Positions 1-11,930 of a stretch of DNA of 64,000 bases are shown in pieces (positions within the stretch are counted from its first letter, which is position 1; the number at the start of each line of letters is the position of its first letter). Both the position numbers and the translations under genes were made by a program. The notes under the pieces were generated by a model. It saw only the letters and a program-made list of their open reading frames with translations. It was not told the DNA's origin and did not search any database. The stretch is from positions 27,913,441 to 27,977,440 of the forward strand of contig OX421506.1 of the NCBI GenBank assembly GCA_949126835.1, written 5' to 3'. Source of the DNA: Anisus vortex. Taxonomy: Eukaryota; Mollusca; Gastropoda; Planorbidae.

Positions 1-198
1 GAGAGAAAACGATGAATTCTGAACGTCAGACGTGAAGAATCATCTATGTGTAATGTGACATTTTAAAATTTATTCAAAGAGTGTTGCCAGAAGTAAACCT
101 GAAATTCATGGATGAATTGACCTCTGACCTATAGTTTAGTTTAATGAAAGCTAGTTGTAAACTAAAAAAAAATTAATTTAATGTAAAGCGACTAAAGG

Positions 199-1988
199 CT
201 TAACCGGGCCGAATCCTAGGTTCGCTAACCAGATCGTCGATCCTACCCGAACCGTTCTGTCAGGATGTGTTTACGATTAGGACATCAACCTGGCAGAAGT
301 TGGGCGATGAGAGGGGTGCGGAGTCGTAGGTGAGTGGGGTAGTAGTGACAGGTCGTCGTGGGGTATGAATTACCGTGACTGGAATCGCCCTGGACTAATT
401 ATTATTTCTCTCTTGGCTCGTTAGATATTATGACGGACACACAGATAGTTCTAAGTAGGCAAATAAATCGTTGGTTAAGTTCAGGTGTTTATTATCATTT
501 TAATTCTTCACTCAATGGCAAGATACATATATGAATTTGCACAGGCTTCAGTTAACACTCAACACATGGTACTGCTAGGTTATCCAAAACATTAGGTAAA
601 CGTAGCTGTGTTCATGAAAATACTTATACTGGCACAATATCTATCTATACACATGCGGGCGGTATATCCTATGGAACGAACTGAATAAGCGGAGGCTAGA
701 ATCGAACAACCTTCTCCTCCTAACGTTTGAGCCGAAGTGCCCTAAAAATAGTTAAGCGCGCTTTCATGGATTTTAGTCACGTGATCAGTGGTCAATCTGA
801 TTGGATAGCTACATTAGTTTAGAATTACATATGTTCTGGTTGGCTGGTTTGAAATATACTTGCATAGAAGATTGACTATTGGGGGGGGGAAATTAAGGGG
901 GGGTGTAGGTGAACAATTGATACCGCCGACTTTTGCGGGGTGGGGTCCAGGGGAAAAGGGGGGGTGGGGTGGGTAGACGTATACGGAGATACAAAGGATA
1001 AGATAATGACTTATGTCCCTTGATGTACCTGTGTCTATTGGTTCTGGTCTAGCGCAGTCCGAGGCGCTTACGTATGTGCGAGACGCTTCGCTCCAGATGT
1101 CACTACGACGAGTGGATCAAGGGCTATGACCACGGGCGCTGAGTAGGGGACGAAGAGGGGAGATAATGAAAAAGGTGTAGCAGTGGGTGGGGGTGTCTAC
1201 AGGTGGGTGGGGGTTTCTACAGGTGGGTGGGGTTTTTACGTGTATGCTGAGTTTAGCAAAATAAATGAGTAGTACTATCAAAATACAACATGAATCATAA
1301 TTGACAGCATAATAGAATATATATAAATATATTAAAGAATACATAAAATAGTGTAATACCAATTGGCTGAATCAAGTAGCAAACTCTGAATTCGGGAATG
1401 AAACAAGTGTAGAGAGGGTTAAAGAGAGGTGAGGAGAAGGGGTGGTTGGGGTGTTCCTATTGCGTGAGAGAGAGAGAGGGTAATAGCTCCAGGTTACCTT
1501 TCTACTCCCTAATCTAACTCTACGCTAACCTATGTTTCTAGTTCTACACTACTTCTGCGCTATGATCTATCCATGAGTGCTAAGTGTTGCGATTTAATTC
1601 CAGAATCGTGACACGTTCTCCGTATTAACCTGCCGATCTTAAGTTGGCGATGTCGGGTAGGAATGGATCGCGAACCATGGTTGGAGGTTTGCACGTCGTG
1701 TTGAGCAAACCGTGGCCGAACATGGCACTCTTTTGAGCAGAAAGGCGCAGAAAGGTGCAGAAAGACGAGAATGCATAGTTTAGGTAATCAGCATGGTGGA
1801 ACTGTACTTAAACGATGATGAGACCACATTTGTTTACGTTTCCAGAGAAGTACGTCAAATGTAGAATCGGCCTTGTTAAGATTGCAAACCCCGATCTGCG
1901 ATCTCGCAGAAAGGTTAGGAGTTTGTATTCGTATACGTGACTATGGTTTGCAAACTAGATCACCGATCTCAGGTTCGGCCCGGTTAAG
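199..1988. other. Region bounded by a 15-bp inverted repeat, possible unclassified element
   Basis: CTTAACCGGGCCGAA at 199-213 is mirrored exactly as its reverse complement at 1974-1988. The enclosed 1.8 kb is richer in G and C than its surroundings and holds several G runs (about 883-900 and 955-975), but no convincing coding frame. The inverted match extends only weakly outward and I see no clear target duplication. It may be a non-autonomous DNA element or a chance pairing within an older repeat. No gene is seen in 1-2190. Confidence 0.3.
1187..1240 (+). repeat. G-rich 20-bp tandem repeat, three copies
   Basis: The unit AGGTGGGTGGGGGTTTCTAC is repeated about three times with small changes. 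Each unit carries two G runs, so the stretch could form a G-quadruplex on the plus strand. It lies in otherwise gene-free sequence. Confidence 0.6.
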
Positions 1989-2189
1989 AAAGGCCTTAAC
2001 ACGTCGACTAATAATTATCGCATACTCATTTTTTGAAGTTAAAAACGGATTCCTCATAACTAATATTCTAACCTTAGTATATTTCTAAGAGATCAGAATT
2101 GGACGTCGATCGAGGTTGAAATAAATAAATTGTCAAGCTCCAGCAAAAGCTATAGCATACATAAGAGAAGTCGAAAACATTATTTAATG

Positions 2190-3600
2190 TGGGTTGTCGT
2201 ACGTAAACCGGAAGTTCGTGGATGCATTAAACCTAGACCGTTTGAAAATGTCAGGCCTCATCAAGACTTGTCACTATTGGGAAACTGCTCACATAGTGAA
2301 GAAGTGGGGCAGGAAAGAAAACCGACGCATCATCCATGACATGACCACAGAAGCAGAAACAGCAGTCGGACATAGAAATATGAAAAAAACTATACCAGAT
2401 AACAAGAACACTGTTTGGTAAGAGTTCCAATCCCAATCAACCAATGGAGGATAGTGATTGCATGACCATAACAAGCGATCGATGTGTTTAGCGAAGAGAT
2501 AATTAACCGATCTCGGCAAGCATCTTTTCCTGACATACCACCATTAAATAAACTGCTCAACGTTAGCACACGACATCCTACTAAGACAGTAATGATTAAA
2601 GCTATCAAGTCTATTAAAATGGCAAGGCAGATGGCCCAGACGGTAATCCACAAGAGGCATAGGCATTAAAAGCAGACATAGTGGTATCATCAAGAATAAA
2701 AAAAAATGTGAGAAAATGAGCAGATTCCAGAAAACTGAAATTAAGGTTAATGGTTAAGATTTAAAAAAAAAGCAATCAGTCCATTTGCAGTGACTTTAGA
2801 AAAATAATGCTTCTATCCGTTTCAAACAAGTTTTTTTTAGTTATCTTGGAAACTTTGGAAAAGGCCCTAGACAGGAAACCTAGATCCGTAGAGTATGGTT
2901 TTTGCTACTGTAGATCATATATCAATCACATTGCTACATTGCGCATCATCTATCATTCGAATGACAATCTCCAATTTGCAAGACAATTGTGGACTTCGAA
3001 AAGGCATTCGACAGTGTCGATAGAGAAGTTATACGGAAGCTAATGAGTTACTATGGTATATCTTCTTAACTCGTTAGCATTACAAAAAGCCATATAAAGA
3101 CTGTAGCTGTCAAATCATCTTCAAAAACAAGTTAACCAACCCATTTACTACGATAACCGGAGTACAACAAGGCTGCATGTTGTTACCAATGATCTTCTTA
3201 ATTCTTATAGATTTGGTAATGCATAAGACAACCTCTGGAAATAGCACAAGTATTCAATAGACCTTCATCTTGAAGGCTTGTATTTTGCGGATGATATCAC
3301 CCTCATCTCACACAGGTTTCAACATGTAGAGTCCAGGCTGAATCAACTGTCTCAAGAAGACAAGAAGGTAGGACAAAAAAAAATGAAAAACCGAAATCAA
3401 TTTAATAGTGACCAAGAAATCCCAGTTCGGCTGCTCGGAATAGTGAAGACGAAATAATCAATGCATCTGGGAAGTGTGGAGAATAAGGATGGTGGAAATA
3501 ACGAGGAAATAACAAGCCGCACCAACAAGGCAAACTGCACGATTAACAAGCTTCGGTCCATAGGGTCAAGTCAAATTGTCCACTTTCCCTTCGGCTGATT
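2190..3600 (+). pseudogene. Decayed RTE-type LINE reverse transcriptase fragment
   Basis: Broken frames carry recognisable pieces of an RTE-type non-LTR reverse transcriptase in the right order. Around 2545-2640 the frame reads LLNVSTRHPTKTVMIKAIKS, the segment just before the RT core. Around 2985-3060 it reads VDFEKAFDSVDREVIRKLMS, the RT motif with the first catalytic Asp region. Further downstream are QQGC-like and FADD-region remnants (about 3165-3300) and a last piece near 3530. Stops and frameshifts occur throughout, so it cannot encode a working enzyme. The clade is inferred from motif wording only. Confidence 0.6.
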
Positions 3601-4384
3601 AAGCTACGCCGATCTAAACTAGGACTATGTAATGTTTGGTGAGAAGTTTTTGCTTTATTCATAAACTAAACTATAAACTGATTTGAAATTACGTGATGTG
3701 AATATCGATTAGATCTATATATAAAGAATGTATTTTGGAACTGTTTGCATAAAGCAGAAGACAATTGTTTATTAGACTGTGTACTACAGGCGTGACTAAG
3801 ATTGTCATGTATTCTCAAACATTATGACTCTATTTGAATGTATGCATTGTTGGTAACTATTTTCTCCCAAAATGAAAATTAAATTAATGAGCAAGTTAAA
3901 GTCAATATAATGTTGCGTTTGTAAAATATATAAATAAATTAAAAACAATACAAAGGAAAAAAATTAAAACAATAAGGAGCTTTTAAGCATTTTTTTTAAT
4001 TTGCATCTAGAAATATAAACATATTATAGTTTACGATGGTTGAACTACATTATAAAAACTTTTTGATTCTTTTGTTCATTAAACTTATAATATTTAGAAA
4101 AATTTTGTTTCTTTCTATAAAGATCTAGCAGCAGACAAAAAAAATTCATTGTTCCCATGAGCATTTGTTAGGATTGCAATTATTTTCCCCGGTCTCCTTC
4201 AGCGAACCTGTGCAAGAGAAACATTTATTATTACGTAAATAAATAAATTAAATGTTAAAAGAATATATCTTAGTACAAAGCAACTCAAGCTTACCTGATT
4301 TAACTTTTAAAGAACCTCTAAGCTAAGAGAAATTACATATCATTATAAATGTATACAAAATATATCAGAATAAAATGTACTTGT
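3600..4384. other. No gene seen; AT-rich spacer
   Basis: AT-rich sequence between the RTE relic and the gag-only LTR element. I see no coding frame, tandem repeat or recognisable element. The last four bases before the LTR (4381-4384, TTGT) are one copy of that element's target duplication. Confidence 0.5.
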
Positions 4385-4957
4385 TGTTAAATTGTAGCTT
4401 TCACTCCAATTCTTTTGGCGGTTGACTAGGGTTTGATTTTTAAGGCCAGCGGGAACTCACTTCGTTCTGAGAGTGATAAACAGTCTGCAGCAATTTTTCC
4501 AAGTTTGGTTAACCTTGTCCTAATACTATTCAATTGTTCTCAATAATAATATGAATGCAAAAACCAACTCCTTGACTGTTTAATTTAATAAATGAAGAAA
4601 CTTTATTATAACTTGCAAATCAAACGATGTTAGTGAAACAAAATGCACATAGCGATAATTGGTATGTAAGGCGTAGCGTCCTACTGTCAGTGGTGCCTAG
4701 CGGAAAGAGAGAGAAATAGTCCGCGTCTCTATCTTTTATAGTACCTAGGAAGCCCGCGAAATTGAATATCCCTCCGCGTTAGCTCTAACTGGTTTACGCT
4801 GGTTTCAAGAGTGATGCGTTTATAGCATAATTAGATTTTAGTCAACGAAGAAAAAATAAACAGTCGTGTCCCGACAATTAAAGTATTCTAAAATATAAAC
4901 TCTGTCGAGGGATTAATAAAAGGGTGTTTTAAACTATGCATGCACTGTAACCTAACA
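4385..4957 (-). repeat. 3' LTR of the gag-only element
   Basis: 573-bp LTR at the 3' end of the minus-strand element. It matches 9055-9495 except for point changes and an extra block of about 130 bp after position 4526 (roughly 4526-4660) that the other copy lacks. Either this LTR gained it or the 5' LTR lost it. Confidence 0.85.
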
Positions 4958-4967
4958 CCTCCCTTCC
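4958..4967 (-). other. Polypurine tract of the gag-only element
   Basis: On the minus strand GGAAGGGAGG directly precedes the TGTTAGG start of the 3' LTR, the expected place and composition for the plus-strand DNA primer. Confidence 0.75.
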
Positions 4968-4969
4968 AC

Positions 4970-7121
4970 AAAAAGAAAAGAAAATTTGTCATCTGTGATG
5001 GGGAATTTTCTTTTAGCCATCACGTTTCCTAACAATAATAGTACGACTGTCAGTATAGATGTCCGAAAAAACAGTTTAAGTAATAGTACAATTTAAGTGC
5101 GCATTAGGCACATTTCACAATAAAAATGTAGTGCTCATTAGGCACGAACAGTACAATTGTTTATAAGGAACAAAATAGGTGCTCATTAGGCACATTTAAC
5201 AATAAAAGATTAGTGCACATTAGGCACAAACAATACAAGTATTTATATAACAACAAGGAACAAAGTAAGTCATTATGCACACAATAAAGTACAAACAATC
5301 AAGAACAAGAACACATATACGTCAGTCCACGAAAGAGTGATGTCTTCTTTCGTTAATTCTACTGATTCGTATAACGAGTATATACTGATGTGTTGTTGAC
5401 TAGGATGTTGTATGTTACCCTATCCATAAGTTACCCATATCAACCTTAGTTACTACCTAAGTTCATACGTGTTTCCTTATAGTTTGTTTTACCATTGATC
5501 TATTCCTTAACAACCATGTTATTTAGTAATTCTTTGTTACAGATATCAGATAATAACTAGTCATAGATTCTTACCCAGCCTAAGTATTAACTTTACCTAC
5601 ATGAGGTTACTCAGGTTTTAATAATCTTAATGACAACCAAATATTTTAATAATATTCCAAATTCTTTAATAATATTTTAGTTCTTAGTTCTTTTTATCCT
5701 ATCTATCTTATTTATAGATAATTTTAAAGAATGAATGATGTAGTGTGAGAGTTTATATCTCTAATATTAAAGTATTATTTTAAACCATAGATTTATTGAT
5801 CATTAAGAATGATTGTATTAATACTGAATCAGTTTACGTCAATAATCATTTATTTAACATTAATAGTTATTTTTAACCAAGTATAACGTTAGCTATTCGC
5901 TCTTTATAGTACAAGTTTAGTGTTTTTATTTACAACGGAATTAGTTATTCCTAAAATATTAAAATACCAGTGTCCGTAGAGACATTTATTCAACAACTCT
6001 AATTAAATGTACAGCTCATTTAACCTTAAATTTTTCAAGAAAAAACCACAGTGACCGTAGTTAGTTAAATGTTATTTTAACTTTAACCTTTACCTTTTAA
6101 GAGTATAATTTCTTATGAGTATAACCTTTGAGTTGATGCTTTCAGAGTATTTACCTCTGTAACTAAATCTTAGCTTTTATTTCATGTTAAAAAATCCAGT
6201 TATTCAGTTATTAAGTCTTTCCATTGCTTACAAGATTTTTTTAATTCAATGTTTAACTCTTATTTAAAAGTTTAGTCATAGCATTTATCTCTTTAATAGA
6301 AAACATTTGACTTAATTCCCAATTACTTTTTTACAAGAAAAGAGTATTTTCCATTTATTTTAGTAAGTGCAACCAATTTAAACCTTAAGCTACCCGTTTA
6401 AAGTTCAACTTTAGAGTTCTTACCAGGTTTGTTAGATATTACTCCTCAAGCACATTACCATTATCACTCTCTTTTTAAAATTTTATGTTAAAACTTTAAG
6501 TTCTTTTGATTTAAAGGTTTTCAAGTTTAAGGATGCTCTATTATTTTTCTAAAGATGTGTACGCATTGACCTTTTTTAGTGCAAGTTACCTCTTTTTAAT
6601 TTGTAACTGTATACATTGAACCTTTCCAGTGCAAGACGTTTCTTTACTATTTATATTAGTATTAGTATAGTGCCATTATGTAAACGTTGACCTTTTTTTT
6701 GAGTTTTTACCAAACAAAATATTAACCTATCAAGTTTTAGTATTGTTGATTAACTCACCATGTTGTTGTTTTTTTATCACTTACCGAAAGAAAACACCTC
6801 ACAGTAGTCATAGTTGTCAGTTGTCATAAGTACAGACAATACAGACAAACATATAAACGCCATAAGGGAATAAGTCATAATACCAATAGTCAAATGCAAT
6901 TAAAAATGTACATTACTCATTGAATTAATGCGTGTTAGTTTTTGTGTTGCAAATTGTTATGATACTTTTCTCTTGTACATTAGCAAAGTATAATTGTGCA
7001 GTGTATAAAAGTACATCTCAATAAATTGTATTATATACATGGGGTTTTGGGGAAAACACAATTGTTTTTTAAGATATATTTTCTTTTTAATACAACATGC
7101 AAAAAAAGAATAAAAATCATA
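4970..7121. other. Non-coding interior of the gag-only element
   Basis: About 2.1 kb between the end of gag and the 3' LTR. It is very AT-rich, without a long frame and without visible pol motifs. A short motif containing ATTAGGCAC recurs at about 5100-5230 (at least four times). Two similar stretches near 6555-6640 repeat an ACGCATTGACC / GTGCAAG pattern. Confidence 0.6.
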
Positions 7122-8393
7122 TCAAGAAGGCATCCACAGTCGGCTGAGTACATTCAGTACAAAACAGTTTTGTTTAGTATGTCCCTCTTTCTTGCAGTGG
7201 GCACATACAAGTTTCATAGGTTTCACATTTCTATCATTTGCATTATTTACAGTCCTAAAGTTATTGGAGTTGTCCGTTTTATTACGCCTGTCAGAGTTAA
7301 ATTTCTGGCTATTGAATTGCTCTGGTTTATTTCTGGATTGTTGTGATTGTTGTGAGTTTTCTCGGAGATCTCTTGTAGGATATGGATGTAAAAGTACAAA
7401 GTCATCCGCCAATCTGGCTGCTTCTGTAGCTTTAGCCACCTCCCTGTCTGCAATGTGCAGCTTAATATCATTTCTTGAGCAGTTTAGGAACTCTTCAAAC
7501 AAAATAACCTCTTTAAATTCTTCATAGTTATTATTTACTCTCCTGGAGCGTAGCCACCTGTCCAGATTTTTTTCCTTTTGCCTAAGAAAATCTGCGTAGG
7601 TCTGTTGACTACTTTTTCTTAGTTCCCTAAACTCTCTTCGGTATTTTTCCGGTCTACCTTCATAAACACGTAAGACCTTTTGTTTAATACACTCATAGTC
7701 ATTGCTTTCTTGTTCACTCAGTGCCAAAACAACGTCCTTTTCTTTTCCTTCAGTTAATGCCGATCTAAGAACTAATGCCATTTTATCCTTTGGAAATTCA
7801 TAGTCTTTGGCATTTTTTTCCAGCAATAAAAAAAAATCTTCAGGGTCGAGGGTAGAAAATTTTGGAACATATTGCAAATACTTGGCCAGTTCAATGTTTG
7901 AAATTTCTTTATTTGGCGGGCGAGCATTAAGTGTTCTGCTCTCTGCCTCTATTCTAGCCATTTCGATTCTTTCATGTTTGGCTGCTTCTAATTCAGCTCT
8001 AGCCAATTCAATTTTAGCTAATTCTATCCTTTCCTGCTGATCAGCTAATTGTATTCTTTCTTGCTGGGCAGCTATTTGTATTCTTTCCTGCTGAGCAATT
8101 TTTGCCAGTTCTATTTGTAATTTTAATTGTTCATTCTGTTGCAATGCTTGATCATTATCTTCATCTACACGTACATTTTCAGTGTCATTCTCGCTCAATA
8201 TCTGATCAGTTTCAACATCATCAACTATTAGTTGGTTGTTATCTGCTAGGCACTCCCTGATCTGCTGTTGTAATTTAGTACGAGTAGGGGTAACCTGCGT
8301 AACAGTTATCTCTAAGCCATGAGCCGATTCTTTGAGTTGAGTCAGCGTTAGCCTATCTAACTCATCAGTAGTAAACATTCTATTAGCATCCAT
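7122..8393 (-). CDS. gag: Gag-like polyprotein of an LTR retrotransposon, intact 423-residue frame
   Basis: Structural nucleocapsid-type protein that would package element RNA in cytoplasmic particles. The start ATG at 8393 gives MDANRMFTT. An N-terminal helical part is followed by a long coiled-coil-like stretch rich in Q, E, R and A with repeated QQERIQ/QQERIE motifs (about residues 95-150). A conserved capsid-like core follows, with DKMALVLRSAL, PEKYRREFREL, DFLRQKEK and ILFEEFLNC, then a basic Asn/Gln-rich linker. Near the C-terminus is one CCHC zinc knuckle, CAHCKKEGHTKQNC, and the frame stops shortly after, where protease would normally begin. The core and knuckle align with the Gag at 31545-33477. 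It is undamaged although no pol follows, which suggests selection or recent activity. Confidence 0.88.
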   Translation of the reverse strand: MDANRMFTTDELDRLTLTQLKESAHGLEITVTQVTPTRTKLQQQIRECLADNNQLIVDDVETDQILSENDTENVRVDEDNDQALQQNEQLKLQIELAKIAQQERIQIAAQQERIQLADQQERIELAKIELARAELEAAKHERIEMARIEAESRTLNARPPNKEISNIELAKYLQYVPKFSTLDPEDFFLLLEKNAKDYEFPKDKMALVLRSALTEGKEKDVVLALSEQESNDYECIKQKVLRVYEGRPEKYRREFRELRKSSQQTYADFLRQKEKNLDRWLRSRRVNNNYEEFKEVILFEEFLNCSRNDIKLHIADREVAKATEAARLADDFVLLHPYPTRDLRENSQQSQQSRNKPEQFNSQKFNSDRRNKTDNSNNFRTVNNANDRNVKPMKLVCAHCKKEGHTKQNCFVLNVLSRLWMPS

Positions 8394-9036
8394 TGTGCTT
8401 AATCAATTAGAAATTTTACTTAAAAAGAAATTAAGATCCAACTTACGTGTGTTAGAATGTCCAAATTCACTACACAACACAGTCCTAATTATTAGACAAT
8501 AGTATGAGTTAAAATTTATTTCAGGAATTTACTTGAGTACGAATGCTGAAAAACCTTGTAACGATAGTATGATGAAATTCTCGTGATTGCAGAACGATAA
8601 CTTGTAAATAAAATAGACTCTGATGCAACATGTAAATAAATCTTCCAGCTGAATATTCGATTGTAGCAGTGACAGTGATGAGTTGTAAAACTGTAGTCTT
8701 GAAAAATTATCCTCGTAGTTGTGTAAAGCAACTTGTGTAAAAAATATTTAGCTCGACGAAGCCTCCTTTCATGTATAGTCTGTATAGTAAATAGAGTATC
8801 TCCTTCTTCACAAACAATAAACTTCTCCGTGGCGATTCCTCAGTATTAACAATGATTCATTATTGAAGTGCTTGTAAAAATTGCGCGGCAGACATCGTTA
8901 AATTGTTGTGACGTGTCGCCTTGATTTTTCCAATAATAATCTTGCTACTTGAAAAAATTATAAAACGTTATTACCTTGAGTATTTGAATATAATATACCT
9001 CCAGACGTTAGACCTCTTGTAATGCTGATAAACTAT
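8394..9036 (-). other. 5' leader of the gag-only element
   Basis: Untranslated stretch between the primer site and gag on the minus strand. It has no frame of note. A 15-bp GCGCGGCAGACATCG at about 8882-8896 also occurs in the inverted-repeat element at 27714-27961, a match I cannot explain. Confidence 0.5.
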
Positions 9037-9054
9037 ATCCCGGACGAGCCCCCA
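9037..9054 (-). other. Primer-binding site, tRNA-Pro type
   Basis: On the minus strand the 18 bases right after the 5' LTR read TGGGGGCTCGTCCGGGAT. This is complementary to the 3' end of tRNA-Pro including CCA, and is the same 18-mer used by gammaretroviruses with a tRNA-Pro primer (established knowledge). It shows which end is the 5' LTR. Confidence 0.9.
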
Positions 9055-9495
9055 TGTTAAATTGTAGCTTTCACTCCAATTCTTTTGGCGGTTGACTAGG
9101 GTTTGATTTTTAAGGCCAGCGAGAACTCACTTCGTTCTGAGAGTGATAAACAGTCTGCAGCAATTTTTCCAAGATTGGTTAACCTTGTCCTAATACAGGG
9201 TATGTAAGGCGTAGCGTCCTACTGTCAGTGGTGCCTAGCGGAAAGAGAGAGAAATAGTCCGCGTCTCTATCTTTTATAGTACCTAGGAAGCCCGCGAAAT
9301 TGAATATCCCTCCGCGTTAGCTCTAACTGGTTTACGCTGGTTTCAAGAGTGATGCGTTTATAGCCTAATTAGATTTTAGTCAACGAAGAAAAAATAAACA
9401 GTCGTGTCCCGACAATTAAAGTATTCTAAAATATAAATTCTGTCGAGGGATTAATAAAAGGGTGTTTTAAACTATGCATGCACTGTAACCTAACA
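9055..9495 (-). repeat. 5' LTR of the gag-only element
   Basis: 441-bp LTR next to the primer site. It pairs with 4385-4957 and is shorter because about 130 bp are absent after the CCTAATACAG junction near 9196. Its outer end is followed by the target duplication TTGT. Confidence 0.87.
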
Positions 9496-9499
9496 TTGT

Positions 9500-10084
9500 A
9501 TATTTATTAACCACACTCAAAATAAATCGTTCACACATATTTTTTATTTCATTATAATATGCGAATGAACGTATATTAATACATATCTATATATTAAGTT
9601 TCATCGCGTACATTTTGTCACCTGTTCCTTCTAATTTGTTGCCGAAGTCATAGAGCATATTTTTGCTACTTATTATATTTTCAATATCGTATTTACTTCA
9701 ATCGTATTCAATTAAAAATTTCAATAGTACATTTTAGTTGCATTTCATTAGACTTCATAAAATATTGGTAGCCGACAATAGACCAAAGACAACACTTATA
9801 TAAAATTCAATTAGTGGTAATATTCACTAACTCAAAATACGTATATATATGTTGTAAGTACTGATATATGGAATTAAACAAATTTGTCATTCTTAGTACT
9901 GTCATTTCGACGGGCATAACAACTAGTATGTATATAAACACCATTTAAATGTTTGAACTACAATTTAATTCGTGAATTTCTTTCTTTAAAGAAATACTTC
10001 ATTTTTATGGGTTCCTATATTTTTGTTTCAAGTAACTTGTTACAATAAGGCCAATCAAATCCTTCTACGACCGCGCACCCCATT
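9500..10084. other. No gene seen; AT-rich spacer
   Basis: Low-complexity AT-rich sequence between the LTR element and a LINE relic. I see no exon, frame or tandem repeat. Confidence 0.5.
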
Positions 10085-10640
10085 GAAGGTTATCAGGGTG
10101 GGGACGATAAGTATGCTACTGGATCCAGCTCAAGCCATATCAAAGCAAAGAAATTAAAAGAAATACTAATTTCAACCGCAGAAGTGATCATAGGAAGAAA
10201 ACGAACCAAGATACTTGAAAGCGAAAATATCCAACTGCAAAGTTAGCAGCAGATAAGTAAGTACAGGCTAATTAATACAAGAATCAGTGGGGAGATGAAA
10301 TAGGCTAAATAAGACTGGATCGATAATCATTACCGCTCAGTGGAGGATAGTAATAGTAAGCCAGTAATAGTAAGAAGGCATAAAGAAACCTCACAAAAAC
10401 ACAGCAGAAGCCAGCGTCAGTAATCGAGAACAGCAATGGTCAACTCCGTACTGAAAAAACAGCAGTCAGTACACAGGACGATAGACGGAAATACTACAAG
10501 ACCAACCCTGATACTAGCATACTAAAGAACAAACATGATAGAGAATATAACGAATTACCAGTGCGCTGAGTGAGGTCGAAGAAGCAGTACGAAGTTTAAA
10601 ATGGGAAATAAAAACAATGGTCCTACAAGACATACGAAAT
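10085..10640 (+). pseudogene. Decayed LINE fragment, linker upstream of RT
   Basis: Matches the relic at 28900-29230 at the DNA level (for example GATGAAATAGGCTAAATAAGA against GATGAAACAGGCTAAAGAAGA) and translates in pieces to KKLKEILISTAEVIIGRKRT and DWIDN. These belong to the segment between endonuclease and reverse transcriptase in a common animal LINE. It has many stops and no RT core. It shows that the same family inserted at least twice in this window. Confidence 0.5.
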
Positions 10641-11118
10641 GTCTACCTCCCCAATACAGAAAATTTCTCTAACAACATGTATTCCAACTATGAACAGCTA
10701 CACAAAGTGTATAATTTTATTCACCATCGACTTAGGCCTAAGGGCATTTGCCCGGAGAGCTGCTGGATCGAATGATGATTGGTTCTTTAAAAAAATATAT
10801 ATAATTTTAATGCATATTATTACCGGAAGCATAAAGTACCTAACCTGTTCTGTTACCTTTTTCAAAATTATATCTATCTGTATTGAGAGTAAAGTATGAC
10901 ATGGCGTAAAAAATAATAATTTACGGTACCTTCTGCAAAGTTATCAAAACACAACCGGAAGTGCTAAGATCCCAATGGCCGAGTGGGCGGAAGTCATCAT
11001 GAAAATAATCCAGCCAATGGACATCAAATCCAACGAATTGCAGCCTTAAACAAAGAATGTTTACAGTATGATCTAACAATATTACTATTCATTTAAAATT
11101 ATGATACCCAAAATTTTT

Positions 11119-11372
11119 CTAAATATTAATATCTGAACAAATATAAGTGTATACATAATGATTGTCTTTTCTGTGTCCATCCAAACTAGGAGTTTTGAGG
11201 AGTGACTGTGTTGAAGATCGCAGTTCCCTAGATGGTTCATGCCTTGAGATAAGCTCTCGAAGATAAGAAGGAGCAATGCCCTTTATGCATCCGTATGTAA
11301 TGGACATAATTCGCTTCATCACTGGGAGCCAGTGGAGATCTCTTAGTGTTGGAGAGATATGACCTGTATAGG
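11119..11372 (-). pseudogene. LINE reverse transcriptase C-terminal fragment
   Basis: On the minus strand the frame reads LHWLPVMKRIMSITYGCIKG followed by IAPSYLRELI and LRSST. This is the conserved C-terminal tail of CR1/L2-like LINE proteins (LHWLPV...PSYL...LRS). It is 5' truncated. The neighbouring GATA microsatellite lies upstream on this strand and is probably unrelated. Confidence 0.6.
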
Positions 11373-11384
11373 CCTATATATATA

Positions 11385-11500
11385 CAGAGAGAGATAGATA
11401 GATGGATAAATAGATAGATAGATAGAATAAATGGATAGATAGATATATAGATAGATAGATAGATAGATGGATAAAAACATAGATAGATAGATAGATTTAA
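11385..11500 (+). repeat. GATA/GATG tetranucleotide microsatellite
   Basis: Interrupted (AGAT)n run with GGAT and AAAT variants over roughly 115 bp. Confidence 0.85.
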
Positions 11501-11734
11501 CAAATATGGTTAAGGCCGTTTAAACAGGCTCATTATCGAACGTAGAATAAATTCCTGTATGTAAAGGAAATGGATGAAACATTTTGATTAAAATATTTCC
11601 TGAAATTGAATACCAATTCTAATATATCTTCACTTTCTATTACATAATGAGGGAGAAAACGTATCAAATGTTAATCAAAACCACATCTAAATAAGATTTA
11701 CAAAGTTATACTTATTACCGGTTCAATAATATTA

Positions 11735-11930
11735 CAGGTAGGACGAGACTAGTAATGTAATAGGTGTGACCAGGCTAGTAATGTTATAGGTGTGACCAGG
11801 CTATTAATGTTATAGGTGTGACCAGGCTAGTAATGTTATAGGTGTGACCAGGCTAGTAATTTTATAAGTATGACCATGCTAGTAATGTTAAAGGTATGAT
11901 CAGAAGTTATGTATACGACTAAGTTATGAC
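11735..11930. repeat. 26-bp intronic minisatellite (monomer form)
   Basis: About seven copies of GTGACCAGGCTAGTAATGTTATAGGT and decayed variants. The array is downstream of exon D' on the gene strand. The same 26-bp ancestor, as a 52-bp dimer, sits in the equivalent place after exon D (20745-21375). So it is an intronic satellite inherited through the module duplication. Confidence 0.85.

Larger units (their letters stand above)
4385..9495 (-). mobile_element. Gag-only LTR retrotransposon with complete ends
   Basis: A 5.1-kb element on the minus strand. Two direct LTRs (4385-4957 and 9055-9495) begin TG and end CA, and TTGT flanks both outer ends (4381-4384 and 9496-9499) as a 4-bp target duplication. 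It has a perfect tRNA-Pro type primer site, a polypurine tract, and one intact gag frame (7122-8393). No protease, reverse transcriptase, RNase H or integrase is present in the remaining roughly 2.1 kb. It is therefore non-autonomous and would need polymerase supplied in trans. Its Gag is clearly related to that of the Gmr1-like element at 30457-38611, a possible helper lineage. LTR mismatches are few (I count about four outside one large indel), so the insertion is young. Confidence 0.9.

Noticed and set aside
11237..11503. Minus-strand frame rich in Ile, Tyr and Ser
   Set aside because: It translates the GATA microsatellite.
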